Below are positions 44,109 to 55,252 of a DNA stretch of 64,000 nucleotides, one piece after another. A program made the position numbers and the translations under genes. The stretch's first letter is position 1. Each line of letters begins with the position of its first letter. The stretch lies in NCBI GenBank assembly GCA_021234155.1, contig JAJEKV010000001.1, positions 18,435,382 through 18,499,381 on the forward strand, written 5' to 3'. A model generated the notes under the pieces. It worked only from the letters and a program-made list of their open reading frames with translations. It did not search any database and was not told the DNA's origin. The stretch is from Isoetes taiwanensis (lineage: Eukaryota; Streptophyta; Lycopodiopsida; Isoetales; Isoetaceae).

Positions 44109-45930
44109 TCATTTATGAAAATACTTGTCGAGCATTTTCATGCAGTTGCGCGACTCTTTAGAATCCCACATGTTCCACATTTGATGTTCTTTCACATAAA
44201 CAGGCACACTTTCTGCAGCCAGAAGTCCTTCCAGCCATGGTTTGAGTTGCTCCAAAAGGAAATTGGAATCCAACCTGTCGGGAGCAAAACTATTTGGACA
44301 TATCATTGTGTTCGGCTGGTTGGCAGAACCCTTATATCTGCTATCATCTATCAACAATGTGTTTGTCAGGGAAAATTTTAAGGGACCTATAATTTTGTAT
44401 AAGTATAATGAATTGGCCATTCCTTGTAAAATATGCCCCCAAAAGTGTAGACTGAACTGGCCATTTTTCCTATTTTTTTCTAATGTGGTAGCAATCCAAT
44501 TGGCAATTAGTAATGTGTAGCTAGATTCTTATTAAATATAGTGCTAGTTGCCCAAACATAAAGAAGTTGCTACCCTATATAAATGTGTTTGTTACATATT
44601 GTATGAGTTTGAATTCATACCCCATGTATTTCAATAATGCACAGATTGCTGGTAGGGAGAATCGGAAATCGGATGCCAGAGTCTTCGTAAAGAGGATTAA
44701 AAAGTGCCTTGACATTTAATTTTCCAAAGGAGCGAGATTATTCTTAGTTGGTAGATATATTTAGAAATAAAAATTTCTAATAATGTTGGCCCCCCCTCTC
44801 CCCCCCCATAAATGACGAATTTATGAGGGGGCCTCTGAATGAGTTAAGATTTGCCGAACTTAAGGCATTATAGGATTTGGCCAAGTGGCCTAAATGTCCA
44901 TTCCATAAGCATACCTAGTTCTCGCTTGGGACTAAATTGGCCCCAAAGTTGATACCACTCTAATTAGCAAACATCTAATTGGCCATTTTAATGTCATAAT
45001 AGGCAATAAAGTGCCGCGAAATGGCGAATCTGCAGGTAGTCCAAGGGTAAGGCATCCTACTCAAGCCGGCCGTCGCATTTTGTCTGAACCTGTAATTTGT
45101 GGCCAAATGGCCCGCCGGGGCCACTAAAATTTTCACTGGTGTTTGTCACTTGGTATTTCTAGTATTTCTGGTACACTTTGGACAGATCCTTAAGGAAAAT
45201 TGGCTTATTAACCACTTTTAATTTTGTGTTGGTGCAGTCATCCTGATTCCAAATAAAAAGAAATCTGCCCTTTATATATTCCTGCAGCAACTTTCTCATC
45301 AACAAGTCAACATTACTCTTAGCCATGTTGGACCACAATGCAATCTCAAATTTTAAAAAACACCATTCTAAGAACTCCTGTAATCCAGGCTTGGAAACTG
45401 CTGCCTTTTGAAGGTTCAATTTCTGGAGGGTCACTTTTGGCTCGGCCGATGCAGGGATCCTCTCTTGCAAGTCATAAAACTTGCCTAAAACCCCATTAAA
45501 ATCCGAAACAAGGAGAATTTCAGTTAACCTCTTGGTTTTTCTTGGTTGAGGTTGTATTGGACTTGATGAGCAGGCTACATCTTGTCCAGGATCCGGGGTT
45601 TCTTTGTCAACTTCATCACCTGCATCCGCATTTGGCTCATGTTCAGCAGCAAAACTTTTGTCTGGTGAAGGATCCCGTGCAGAATGAATCTCAAGGGAAT
45701 TAATTTCCCCCCCTAAATTACTTGATACGACTGCATTTAGTTCACTATCCAAATTTCGTTTTGGATTCTCCACGCTGTCAGCAGCTGGAATTGACTTTGA
45801 AGTATCAAATAGGGTGAATTCTAGGTGCACCCGGGAGGTATCTTGCAGTCTCATAACTGATCGAGACGTGGATAACTGTTGGATATCCTTGGTCTCAAAT
45901 TTCTGCAATTTTGCAAACACTAAGTGAGTA
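44109..45930 (-). CDS. FCP1/NIF-type HAD phosphatase-like protein
   Basis: Exon 45,912-45,170 (acceptor AAATTGCAG before KFETKD) has a Ser/Asp-rich leader and then the domain: ILLVSDFNGVLGKFYDL, LQEFLEWCFLKFEIALWSNM, and FLFIWNQDDC. A second exon (about 44,396-44,109, acceptor AATTATAG) gives SLTNTLLIDDSRYKG and the C-terminal PWLEGLLAAESVPVYVKEH, ending at TGA. Both match the plant family of FCP1-homology proteins in order and spacing. Motif I reads DFNG rather than DxDGT/V, so the second Asp is lost and activity is doubtful; Asn there occurs in other plant members. The donor of the large intron was not settled. The 5' end may lie further upstream. Confidence 0.6.
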
Positions 45931-45980
45931 GACCTGTGACCACATCAATAAACATTAGTTAAGACACTTACTTGTGTCTA

Positions 45981-46603
45981 TTAGTTCTTTGGTACCACTC
46001 GAACACCAAAAGCCAAAAGCCATGTCTCAAACATAATGTGGGCACAACAGGGGCTGCAGCGGGTTCTAGAGTGTCTGTAAAAGAAATTCAAAATCAATAG
46101 AATCTGCAGACGAGGTTTAGAGATGATAATATTTACCTCAAATGGTGTGATAGACATGGAATGTGATACTGGTGACTGCATTCTGCTATCACAACTGGCA
46201 ACATTTTACCCTCCCATTTCAGACACTGTCCACAAAACGGACACTTAGAATTTGTCGGCCCGACAGAGGCATCAGTTCCTTGGAAAGCAAGGGTCCCGTT
46301 ATAAGCCGAGCTATTGAGGACGGCGGAGAAGGCCAGAAACGCGTAGCTCCGGTCCATCGAGACGAAAATGAAGGTCCCTTTGGCTCTGACGATTTGGATG
46401 GAGGTATTCGATTGCTCTGCTGTGATTATATTGTCGATCACAAATAGGGATCCAAACTGCATCTTTGTTGTGTCCCCATTTGGCCCTGCTACCATTACCC
46501 CTGTTGCATTTGGACTTGTGATCTTGTCGTGCCATCCCATGTGGTTACAATAGGGGATCTTCACATGCATATCATGCATGTAGAGCTTGAGGTGCCACCC
46601 CAA
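45981..46603 (-). CDS. dirigent domain joined to a RING-H2 finger
   Basis: Exon 46,603-46,138 and exon 46,073-45,981, intron 46,137-46,074 (GTAAAT..TTTTACAG). The first part is dirigent-like: YMHDMH, VMVAGPNGDTTKMQFGSLFV and FLAFSAVLNSSAYNGTLAFQ. It passes directly into a RING: CPFC, then AECSHQYHIPC, and after the intron RCSPC, giving C2-C-H-H-C-C2 spacing close to that of the WAV3-type vWA-RING ligases. No signal peptide is seen, as the reading frame has no ATG before YMHD, so a 5' exon is likely missing. Dirigent proteins act in the apoplast and RING ligases in the cytosol, so the fusion is biologically odd. It may be a chimera made by transposon capture. Confidence 0.55.
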
Positions 46604-46609
46604 CTAATG

Positions 46610-47378
46610 TATTCTCCCCAACTTGCAAATCATGTTTCCCTCTTGTCGTAAACCGGATCTTCCAAATACTTGTACAAGCTAATCATGATAATATCAATAA
46701 GAAAAGAAATTCCAAAATAGTAACTAAAAGTTTGATATCAAAGATCCTAGGTCCACTTGCATTCAATTGAAGATGATAATACCTGAACTAGCACCTTCAA
46801 TTAACAACAAACTAAGTGCAATTTTCAAGGATGGGTCCCCTTATGAATAATTAGCACGGAAACTAAAATCCTCAACATTAAACTCCGCAAGGAGAAAAAG
46901 GAACCCCAAGTAAATATTGAAGAAAATACGTCACAAAAGGTTTTTCATAATTAAATAACATGCAAAAAAGTAAATGATCTTCAAGCTAGCATGATATAGG
47001 ATATAAAGCCATCAATATGTAGGAATTACTAATAAGTTCTTGTAGAAGGTGTTAAATTCATGGAAAGGTTTCGTAACCCCCATCGACATGTGATTATATT
47101 GGTTAAATTGACCCGCATTCCCGTGGCCTGGCAGAAAGTCCAGGGCATGTAAATGTTGTTGCATGTTTTCTGCAGTGTGGGCTAGAAGGTCAACATTATC
47201 AACATATATCTTTATAAATATAAAATTATAGCGTGTGTCTTCAATGGAGCCCTAAATCGGACGATCGAGGATTTGATTGACCAATGGTAGAGATGATGTG
47301 TGCATGTCTTCAACTAAAATTTTATCTTGACTATGGCTTCAATATGATTCACTCAATCCGACGGTCAAACGATGAAAG
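46610..47378. other. no supported gene
   Basis: A/T-rich DNA without a convincing ORF, splice pattern or repeat. Confidence 0.5.
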
Positions 47379-47668
47379 GGAAAAGGGAAAAGGGAAAAGG
47401 GAAAAGGGAAAAGGAAAAGGGGAAGGGAAAAGGAGAGGGGAAATTGAAGGAAAAAGAAAAGGGAAAGAGAAAGGACAAAAGGAAAGAAAGAATAATGAAA
47501 AGGAAAAATAACAATATGAAAAAATTAAAAATGGAAAAGGAAAAATAGAAAATAAAAAAAGGGGAAGAAGGAAAAGGAATAAAAAAAGGTAAGAGGAAAA
47601 AGAAAAGAGAAGGAGAAAAGGAAAAAGGGAAAGATAAAAGGAAATAGAAAAAGTAATAGAATAGGCGA
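47379..47668 (+). repeat. purine-rich GGGAAAA tract, left part
   Basis: Begins with perfect (GGGAAAA)n at 47,379-47,420 and degrades rightward. The copia element begins at 47,669; its target duplication GGCGA (47,664-47,668) is the last piece of the tract. Confidence 0.95.
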
Positions 47669-48110
47669 TGTTAGTGAATCTTCTAATGTTTACCTTGCTC
47701 TACAACATCTAGGTATTACCTATGTCACACACTCAATATGCACAACTCGATTAAATACTTAACTTTCAATGGAACAAGAAATAAACAAAAAGATATTCAA
47801 TGACAAAGCTTATAACTTCGATCAATCACTGCATTCAAAACCGTGAACTATACAACCCGAGTTTCTCCTTAAATTATCTGTGGGATCACCGCATTCTGGC
47901 AATCCCATTATCGTGTCCTTTGGTTCAGCAAATCGGCCCCTAGATCTCTGCTGTAGAAACCACCTGGCCGGGAACACTGTTCACCGAGCTAGGTTTCTGG
48001 ATTTTCTATATTGAACTTCGATGTCATCTTAGACCATTAGATAAATAACCTATCTCATGAATTCAATGAACCCCCATGATCAAGGGTAAATCATACTATT
48101 ATATTCTTCA
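47669..48110 (-). repeat. copia 3' LTR
   Basis: Plus-strand ends TGTTAGTGAATC and TATATTCTTCA. The polypurine tract (minus-strand AATGAAGGGGAAG) adjoins it at 48,111-48,123. Confidence 0.95.
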
Positions 48111-48144
48111 CTTCCCCTTCATTGAATTCACCTGTATGAATTCT

Positions 48145-49401
48145 TCAAGACTGTTCTATTGTGTTGCTGCTCACAGGACTGTGAATTCTCATCAAATCTT
48201 TTAACATATTAAACCTTGGCTCCCTGAGTGCTTTAGTTAGTATATCAGCTATTTGGTTTTCTGTTGGAATATATCTGACTGAAATAAGCTTCTTCTGAAC
48301 CATCTCCCTAATAAAGTGTTGTTTCATTTCAATATGCTTTTCCCTCTCATGAAGAACAGGGTTTTGAGTCATAGCAATCCCACTAGCACTGTCAGACCAT
48401 AGTACAGTTGCCTCATGATCTTTGACTCCAATTTCCTCTAGCATTCTTCGTAACCAGATTATTTCTTTGGATCCTAGAGTTATTGCAGTATACAAACCAA
48501 GGCTTGACAATGCTATCGTGCTTTGTTTTTTACATTTCCAACTTATTGGATTTCCACCTAGCATCATGACATAGCCTGATGTAGAATGCCTTTGATCTGC
48601 ATCCCCTCCCCAATCTGCATCTACAAAGGCTTCAAGCTTGCCTCCTTTATTACTGAAATTAATTCCATGATTCAATGTCCCTTTTAAATACCTTAAAACT
48701 CGTTTTGCAGCAGTCCAATGCTGTCTCCCAGGGTTGCTATTATATCTACTTAATAGATTTACAGCAAAGGATATATCTGGCCTTGTAGCTCCTGCCAAAT
48801 GCATCAAACAACCTATTAGTCTCCTGTAAGGAACTCTTTTCATTTCCTCTGCCTCTTCTTCTGTAGCAGGACACATTTTGCTGCTTATTTTGTGCCCTGA
48901 TACCAAAGGAGTATTTGCCATCTTGCATTCTGTCATGTTAAATTTTTCAAGTACACCTTGTATATAATCTGCTTGATTCAAACTCATAATTTTCTGCTCT
49001 CTATTTCTGATCACTCGGATTCCTAAGAATTTTTTTAGCTCACCTAGGTCAGTCATCTTGAATCTGGACCTTAGCAACCCTTTGCAAGTCTTCAAGCATT
49101 CCAAACTATTTGAGAACATTACACAATCGTCGACATACAAAGCAATGAGGCAAAAATAATTATGTTGTTTGTACATATACAAATTCCCATCACCATTAAA
49201 TTTCATAAACCCTTGGTCAGTTAAATACTTATCCATGCATGAATACCAGGCCCTAGGTGATTGTTTCAGCCCATATACCGCTCTCTTAAGCTTCCAAATT
49301 CTGTCTCCCTTTTCTTCAAACCCCAAAGGAGGTCTCATGTATATCTCCTCTTCTAAGTGATTTAAAAATGCAAGATGACATCCATATGGTGAACTTCCCA
49401 A
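48145..49401 (-). pseudogene. copia pol, C-terminal part: reverse transcriptase and RNase H
   Basis: Follows a one-base loss near 49,385 that breaks the frame within the first RT Asp block (HHMDV, then AFLN). LYVDDCVMFS holds the catalytic pair of Asp. RNase H has VDADWGGD, but the usual SxTEAEY reads SSLGLYT, so the catalytic Glu is missing. The C-terminus (SVRYIPTENQIADILTKALR) is typical and ends at 48,145. Confidence 0.85.
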
Positions 49402-51317
49402 TTCATTGTGTTTGCTAATACTAGCATCATTCTTATGCTGGACATCTTCACAATGGGAGAATAAGTGTCATTATAGTCAATGCCCTTTTGCTGAGTAAAA
49501 CCCTGAGCTACCAGCCTGGCTTTGTACTTTTTTCCTCCATCAGGGAGTTCCTTGATCTTATAAATCCATTTGTTCCCAACAATATTCTTATTTTCAGGCC
49601 TGTTTACTACCTCAAAAGTTTCAGTCCTATTGAATGCTGCCATTTCTTCATCCATTGCATCTTGCCAAAATTTATGATCTTCACTTGCCATAGCTTCTTC
49701 AAATGTTTGTGGCAGATTACTTTCCATGGCTGCCATCAAGTGGGGAATCATTTCTTCTTCTATATTCTCTAATCTCTTACTTTTTCCATCAATCTCTCTG
49801 CCATGTTCATTGATATCGATTCCCTTATCTTCCAACTCTTTTCTTAGTTTTTCTGCTTCTGTCATTCTTTTCCTTTGCTTGGGAAGAGCAATGTTTTCTT
49901 GTTCCTCCTCATGGTTTAGATTATTAGTTCCAACATTATCCTGTACTATTCTATCAGGACTCTCATCATCATCATTGCTGACCTCATTCTCGTGATGCAT
50001 TTTTCCTACTTCAATTGACTTGTCATTTCCCTGTATGTTCAAGTTCCTGGCATCTTTGTATAACTGCTCTTCCGAGAATGCAACATCTCTGCTCACAAGT
50101 ATTTTTCTCTTGCTTGGAGCATACAATCTGTATGCTTTTGATTCTTCGTCATATCCAATTAAAAAAGCAACCACAGCCCTATCATCCAACTTGTTTCTCA
50201 ATTCTTCAGGAATATGCACATAGGCCAAGCAGCCATAAGCCCTAAACCTATCATATGTTGGCATTCTTTTTGTCCATAAGAATTCTGGAATTTCCCCATC
50301 TATACTTGTACTTGGAACCCTGTTTTGCACATAAATTGCAGTTTTTAAAGCCTCTTCCCAAAACATATTTGGCAATCCAGCATGCTTCAACATAGCTCTG
50401 ACTGCATTCAGGCAAGTTCTATTTTTCCTCTCTGCTACTCCATTCTGCTGGGGAGAGTACCTGCATGTCAATTGCCTCCTAATTCCTTTTTCAATGCAAA
50501 AAGCTTTAAATTTTGTTGATATATACTCACCACCCCGGTCTGATCGTAGACATTTTATTTTGTAACCTGTTTCTCGTTCTGCTTCAGCCAAGAAATCTTT
50601 AAATGCTCTTAAGGCTTCATATTTTTTTGACAAGCAATAGCATTTGGGCTTTCTAGTATAATCATCTATGAAGGTGATGAAATACCTTTTCCCAGAGTAG
50701 CTTTTCACATTAAGAGGACCACAGATGTCTGTGTGTATCAGCTCCAATGGAGTTTCAGCTCGCTTTGATCTTCTGCAAAATGGAAGTCTTGTGCTTTTAC
50801 CTATCATGCAACCTCTGCAAATAAAATTCCTTTGATCCTCATCAGCTGCATTAATGTATCCAAGTTTGCTCAAAGCTTTTACATTGTTCATGTTTGTATG
50901 CCCTAATCGTTCATGCCAAATCTTAAAATTAGGGATTGATACATTATTTATTGCTGGAATATTCTCAAAAGTATCTAGCTCAAATAGATCTCCAACTCTT
51001 TGACCCAAAAAACACACTTTATTATCTTTAACAATTCTGCATACAACTTTGTCAAATGTGACCTGATAATCCAGATCCACTAACTGACTTACAAAAATCA
51101 AATTTTTTACTATAGAGGGCACACAAAGCACTTTTTCAATTTCCACAGGATTCCCTTGTAAATCAAATAGTTTCAACATGCCTCCTGCCTTCACTTCTTT
51201 TATGCTGCCATCTCCCAGCCGAATATTTCTTGTCTTCTGCTCCTCATCCCATCTTGTGAGCAAATCTGACTCCTTTATGATTGTTCTTTCAGCTCCCGAA
51301 TCTACAACAAAAGACAC
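49362..51317 (-). CDS. copia pol, N-terminal part: protease, integrase and start of RT
   Basis: The protease starts with VVDSGAERT. The integrase zinc finger is H..H..C..C (HERLGHTN, then ICRGCMIGK). Its catalytic block follows with Asp in HTDICGPL, Asp in LRSDRGGEY and Glu in NGVAERKNRT. A basic/acidic linker leads into the copia RT start (ALKTAIY-type and WIYKIKELPDGG). The frame is lost after HHMDV. It is in the same frame as gag, separated by one TAG. Confidence 0.9.
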   Translation of the reverse strand: MSFVVDSGAERTIIKESDLLTRWDEEQKTRNIRLGDGSIKEVKAGGMLKLFDLQGNPVEIEKVLCVPSIVKNLIFVSQLVDLDYQVTFDKVVCRIVKDNKVCFLGQRVGDLFELDTFENIPAINNVSIPNFKIWHERLGHTNMNNVKALSKLGYINAADEDQRNFICRGCMIGKSTRLPFCRRSKRAETPLELIHTDICGPLNVKSYSGKRYFITFIDDYTRKPKCYCLSKKYEALRAFKDFLAEAERETGYKIKCLRSDRGGEYISTKFKAFCIEKGIRRQLTCRYSPQQNGVAERKNRTCLNAVRAMLKHAGLPNMFWEEALKTAIYVQNRVPSTSIDGEIPEFLWTKRMPTYDRFRAYGCLAYVHIPEELRNKLDDRAVVAFLIGYDEESKAYRLYAPSKRKILVSRDVAFSEEQLYKDARNLNIQGNDKSIEVGKMHHENEVSNDDDESPDRIVQDNVGTNNLNHEEEQENIALPKQRKRMTEAEKLRKELEDKGIDINEHGREIDGKSKRLENIEEEMIPHLMAAMESNLPQTFEEAMASEDHKFWQDAMDEEMAAFNRTETFEVVNRPENKNIVGNKWIYKIKELPDGGKKYKARLVAQGFTQQKGIDYNDTYSPIVKMSSIRMMLVLANTMNWEVHHMDVILHF

Positions 51318-51326
51318 CTTAGATTT

Positions 51327-52352
51327 CTATGCTCTATCTACATAATTAGAGAAAGCATGTATTACCTCCTCCTCTGAATCTTCATCCTCACATTCCACTA
51401 CTGCAACATTTGTACTTGCTGCCTTGGCTCCTCGGCCTCTCCCTTTGTTCCAATTGCTAGACCTACCCCTGCCTCTAGCTCTACCCCTGCCACTGTCTCT
51501 TGGACTTGGGCATTTGGAAGCCATGTGTCCCACTCCACCACATGTATAACAGGTTTTTGAGTTTTGAACTCCTTTTCGGCAATTATATTTCAAATGCCCC
51601 ACTTCCCCACAACCATAACATGGGCCAATCTGCCTCACCCTGTCATTAAAAGCCTTCCCCTTTTTCACCATCAAAACTTCTGCAGATTCCTCCTCATCAT
51701 CATTATCATTCTCAACTACAGACTTTTGCTCTATTTCTGTTCTTGCAATCTGCTCAGCTTCTTCCCTAGTTCTGGCCACCGTTCTTATTAGTGTTGACAA
51801 TGTCCTATAGTTAGCAAACATCTTAGATATAGCCAAAATCTGATGACTTACAGACATGACAACTCCAGCTGCTTCTAAATCTGCACAAAGTGAATCAAAT
51901 CTGTGGAACATAGTGGTCAAATCAGACTTGTCATCAAATTTCAGTTTTCTAATTTCCTTTTCCAATACATCAATCTGTGATGAACTTTTTGTCTGGTATG
52001 TTTTGATCAGATATTTCCATGCATCCCTGGGACTTAAATCTCTTAGCTTAAGCATAATACTAGGTGCAACTTTGCACATGATGATTGCCTTAGCTTGATT
52101 TACTTTCACATCATCACTACTGATACTAACCTCTTTGGTTTTTGCAGTAGACTCCCCAGATTTTGGTGTTGAAGTCTCTCCTACTGCTGAGCTACTTGCT
52201 TCATCACTAATGCCAATACTTGTCTCAACAATGCTCCACAATCCTTCAAACTGTAGCACTTCTTTAATTCTTTCCTTCCATATCTGAAAGCCACCAACTC
52301 CCTGGAACACTTCAACAGAACTTAAAAGTGTTGCTCCAAAACGTGTGGACAT
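51327..52352 (-). CDS. copia gag polyprotein
   Basis: 341 residues from ATG 52,352. The start MSTRFGATLLSSVEVFQGVG and the motif WKERIKEVLQFEGLW are those of plant copia gag (UBN2/DUF4219 type). Two CCHC knuckles occur: CYGCGEVGHLKYNC and CYTCGGVGHMASKC. The Arg/Gly-rich tail ends at TAG just before the protease, in the same frame as pol. Confidence 0.9.
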   Translation of the reverse strand: MSTRFGATLLSSVEVFQGVGGFQIWKERIKEVLQFEGLWSIVETSIGISDEASSSAVGETSTPKSGESTAKTKEVSISSDDVKVNQAKAIIMCKVAPSIMLKLRDLSPRDAWKYLIKTYQTKSSSQIDVLEKEIRKLKFDDKSDLTTMFHRFDSLCADLEAAGVVMSVSHQILAISKMFANYRTLSTLIRTVARTREEAEQIARTEIEQKSVVENDNDDEEESAEVLMVKKGKAFNDRVRQIGPCYGCGEVGHLKYNCRKGVQNSKTCYTCGGVGHMASKCPSPRDSGRGRARGRGRSSNWNKGRGRGAKAASTNVAVVECEDEDSEEEVIHAFSNYVDRA

Positions 52353-52362
52353 GGTTTAGCCT

Positions 52363-52374
52363 GCTCTGATACCA
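52363..52374 (-). other. copia primer binding site, initiator-Met tRNA
   Basis: Minus-strand TGGTATCAGAGC directly after the 5' LTR. Confidence 0.9.
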
Positions 52375-52375
52375 C

Positions 52376-52817
52376 TGTTAGTGAATCTTCTAATGTTTAC
52401 CTTGCTCTACAACACCTAGGTATTACCTATGTCACACACTCAATATGCACAACTCGATTAAATACTTAACTTTCAATGGAACAAGAGATAAACAAAAAGA
52501 TATTCAATGACAAAGCTTATAACTTCGATCAATCACTGCATTCAAAACCGTGAACTATACAACCCGAGTTTCTCCTTAAATTATCTGTGGGATCACCGTA
52601 TTCTGGCAATCCCACTATCGTGTCCTTTGGTTCAGCAAATCGGTCCCTAGATCTCTGCTGTAGAAACCACCTGGCCGGGAACACTGTTCACCGAGCTAGG
52701 TTTCTGGATTTTCTATATTGAACTTCGATGTCATCTTAGACCATTAGATAAATAACCTATCTCATGAATTCAATGAACCCCCATGATCAAGGGTAAATCA
52801 TACTATTATATTCTTCA
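52376..52817 (-). repeat. copia 5' LTR
   Basis: 442 bp, same ends as the 3' LTR; five transitions separate the two. Confidence 0.95.
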
Positions 52818-52822
52818 GGCGA

Positions 52823-53440
52823 GAGGGAAAGGGAAAGGAAAAAGGGCACCGCGAGAAGGGTAAGAAATAAGGGTGAGAAAAGGAGAAAAAGGTAAGGGAA
52901 AATAAGAAAAGGTTGCAAAGTCCATGGGAAAAAGGAAAGTAAAAAGGAAAAGAGAGGGGGAAAAGGGGAAAAGAGAACTTGGGAAAAGGGAACGAGAAAA
53001 AGAGAAAAAAGGAAAGGGCGTGAAAAAAAAGAGAAGAGAGAAAGGGTGAAGAAAGAGAAAAACGGAAGCAAAAATAGCATCGAGAAAAAGGAAGAGGGAA
53101 AGGATGGAAAAAGGAAGAAAAGGGTGGGGGGAAAGTAGAATAGACAAAGGGTAGGGAGCAAGGAATAGGAAAAGAGGAAAAGAGGAAGGAGAAAAGGGCA
53201 AGAGAAAAAAGGCAAGAGGGAAAAGGGTGAGGAAATAGAAAAAAGAAAGGGAAAAAGAGTATGAAAAAGGGAAAAGAAAAAGAAACAAGAAAGGAGAAAG
53301 TGGAAAGGGAAAAATGGGGAAGAGGATGGGGAAAGAAGGAAAAAGGGTACATAAAAAAGCTTGAGAAAAGGGAATGGAAAGAGGCATATGAAAAGGGAAA
53401 GGGAACGGGAAAGGGAAAATGTAAAAGAAGGGAAAAGAGA
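52823..53440 (+). repeat. purine-rich tract, middle part
   Basis: Continuation of the GGGAAAA-type tract on the other side of the copia element. Long Phe/Ser/Pro ORFs on the minus strand and Lys/Glu ORFs on the plus strand are artefacts of composition. Confidence 0.95.
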
Positions 53441-54776
53441 ATATAATAGAATATGATTTTATCGTCCACGGAGACCAACTGGCCTATGGGACCCAAGTAC
53501 AAAGAGAGAGCAGCAGGCGTATTACTACCAGGATTAAAAAACCCCCGCCCCGAAGGGTTTTCGGGGGAAAAACCTTAGTAGCAATAAGGATGCTGACATA
53601 CTGCACAGTTATATACATAATCACAAGTACAACCGAGGTTAATGTCGACGGGGATAACTCGAGTCCGCAGATCCATTACCTCCCGGGAGGTACGATCCCA
53701 ACAAGCCTAGAGAGGTCGCGGGCTCAAGAGCTCATGCAGGCCCGATGGGGCACAACCAATCCAGCATACCGAGCCCGGATATGCTCGTATTATCGGACAG
53801 GCGAGGAGGGCGTGACTTTCATCCTCAATGGCGCCGCTGACAAAGATCGACATCACTCTCGGCCCTCACGCTGCTCAATCCATCTCCTTGCGGAGGTGGT
53901 GTGCACTGCGGCGAATGGAAGCAATCACCGCGCTTTTCATGGGTAGATGGGTGCGCAGTAGTGGTGTGGGCCCCTCGTGAGCATGGGATTAACTCTTTGC
54001 CGATAATTTGCCACCTTGACATGTGATGTGAGCCTCCGCAGATCCCAAAGCTTGGCCATGAAGCAAGCATCCAAGCATCGCTTCAAGGCAGCGCGTTCCT
54101 TCGGTGTATGCACGGGTCCACATCCGTGGTGCCTCGCACATTCCATCGCGAGAACCACCGGCTTGCTTGTCTTTCCAAAGAGGCTTTGAGTTGCCGCGGG
54201 CCCATCGCCACCGCCAAAGCAAGGTTGGGCAGCCGGGCTTCATCCATAGCCACCACCTTCTCGAAGTAAATAATGTGACGTTCCAGCAGACCCTCTATAA
54301 TGGAAGGAAGCCCGCCTCCGGAGCAAGATCCGATATGGGACCGTGGATTTCACTCCCCAAAGGTTCCGCCAAGAAGGCCTTCGCACTCGCTTCTAGATCG
54401 CTCCAAGTGGTGAGGGATATATCGCCCCTACACTTCTCGCCCCCATAGAGGAGGACCGGGTTCAACCAAGGCCTCGAACGAAAGTGTGCCCGGTAACCCA
54501 TGCATACCGCCTTTGGATCGTTGTTTTGCATTGCATACGTGGGTTTTCCACCGCAGCGACCCGTGAACCCCGATGGATGCATCCCAAAGGTGGTGGTAGA
54601 AAACTCAATGCCCAAATACTTATAAGATCGAAGCCACCTCCACTACCCCGCCTCGGTAAGTGAATGAGGGAAGGCGCGGGTGCCATGATGATGGGACCAG
54701 CAGCACCCTCGTCTTGGCCAAGTTAACTCTCATGCCAGTGAATTGGCAGAAAGTGTCCAAAGCATCCAGGTGGCGT
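53441..54776 (-). mobile_element. 5'-truncated LINE, second copy
   Basis: Collinear with 21,720-23,035 of the first LINE: same 3' segment (CGGAGACCAACTGGCCTATG), the same CCCCGAAAACCC hairpin and the same decayed post-RT region (LTTWSDLE). It ends abruptly at GGTGGCGTCGA, where purine-rich DNA takes over. Many small indels against copy 1; not coding. Confidence 0.85.
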
Positions 54777-55240
54777 CGAGGAAAGGGAAAACGGGGGGCA
54801 ATGCAAAAGGGTGGGGAAAGTATGAAAAGGGAATGGAAAGTTGAAAGGAAAAGAGAAGCGGAAAAAGGAGAAGGGAAAGCAAAAAGAGTATGAGGAAAAG
54901 GGGAGAGAGAAATGGGAAAAGAGATGGGGAAAATGGCACGTAATCAAGAGGAAGAGGGTGGGGAAAGGAAGAAAAGGGCACATGGAAAGTAAGCAAAAGA
55001 GAACGAAAAAAAATGCATGGGAAACGGGAAAGAGAAAAAGAAAAGAAAAAGGAAGAGGAAGGGGAAAAGGAAAGGGAAAAAGAGTAGTGGAAAAATGGGA
55101 AGAGCGGGGAAAGATAAAAAGGAAGGGAAAAAGCTGATCAGAAAAAGAGAGAAAAAAAGGGGAAGGGGAAAGGGAAGGCAAAGGGAGGGAGAAGGGGGTT
55201 AGGAAAAAAAAGAAAGGAGAATAAAAAAAGGAAGAAATTA
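54777..55240 (+). repeat. purine-rich tract, right part
   Basis: Same GGGAAAAG/GAAAGGG composition as the tract at 47,379 and 52,823, so the copia element and LINE copy 2 sit within one ancestral tract of about 1.4 kb. Confidence 0.9.
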
Positions 55241-55252
55241 AATGTTCCTAAT

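Larger units (their letters stand above)
47669..52817 (-). mobile_element. Ty1/copia LTR retrotransposon, complete with both LTRs
   Basis: 5,149 bp flanked by GGCGA on both sides (47,664-47,668 and 52,818-52,822). LTRs of 442 bp differ at five positions, all C/T, about 1.1%, so insertion is recent. On the minus strand: LTR, primer site, gag, protease, integrase, reverse transcriptase, RNase H, polypurine tract, LTR. The integrase-before-RT order defines copia. Two breaks (an amber codon and one frameshift) probably make this copy defective. Confidence 0.95.

Noticed and set aside
45020-45095. tRNA-like sequence (AGTCCAAGGGTAAGGCA)
   Set aside because: No acceptor stem closure or standard T-arm could be found; not a tRNA gene.
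47669-52817. Reading the copia element as an endogenous virus
   Set aside because: Gene order, size and absence of an envelope gene fit an ordinary plant copia retrotransposon.
52798-53502. 234-codon Phe/Ser/Pro ORF on the minus strand
   Set aside because: Produced by the purine-rich tract; all three frames are open with the same bias.
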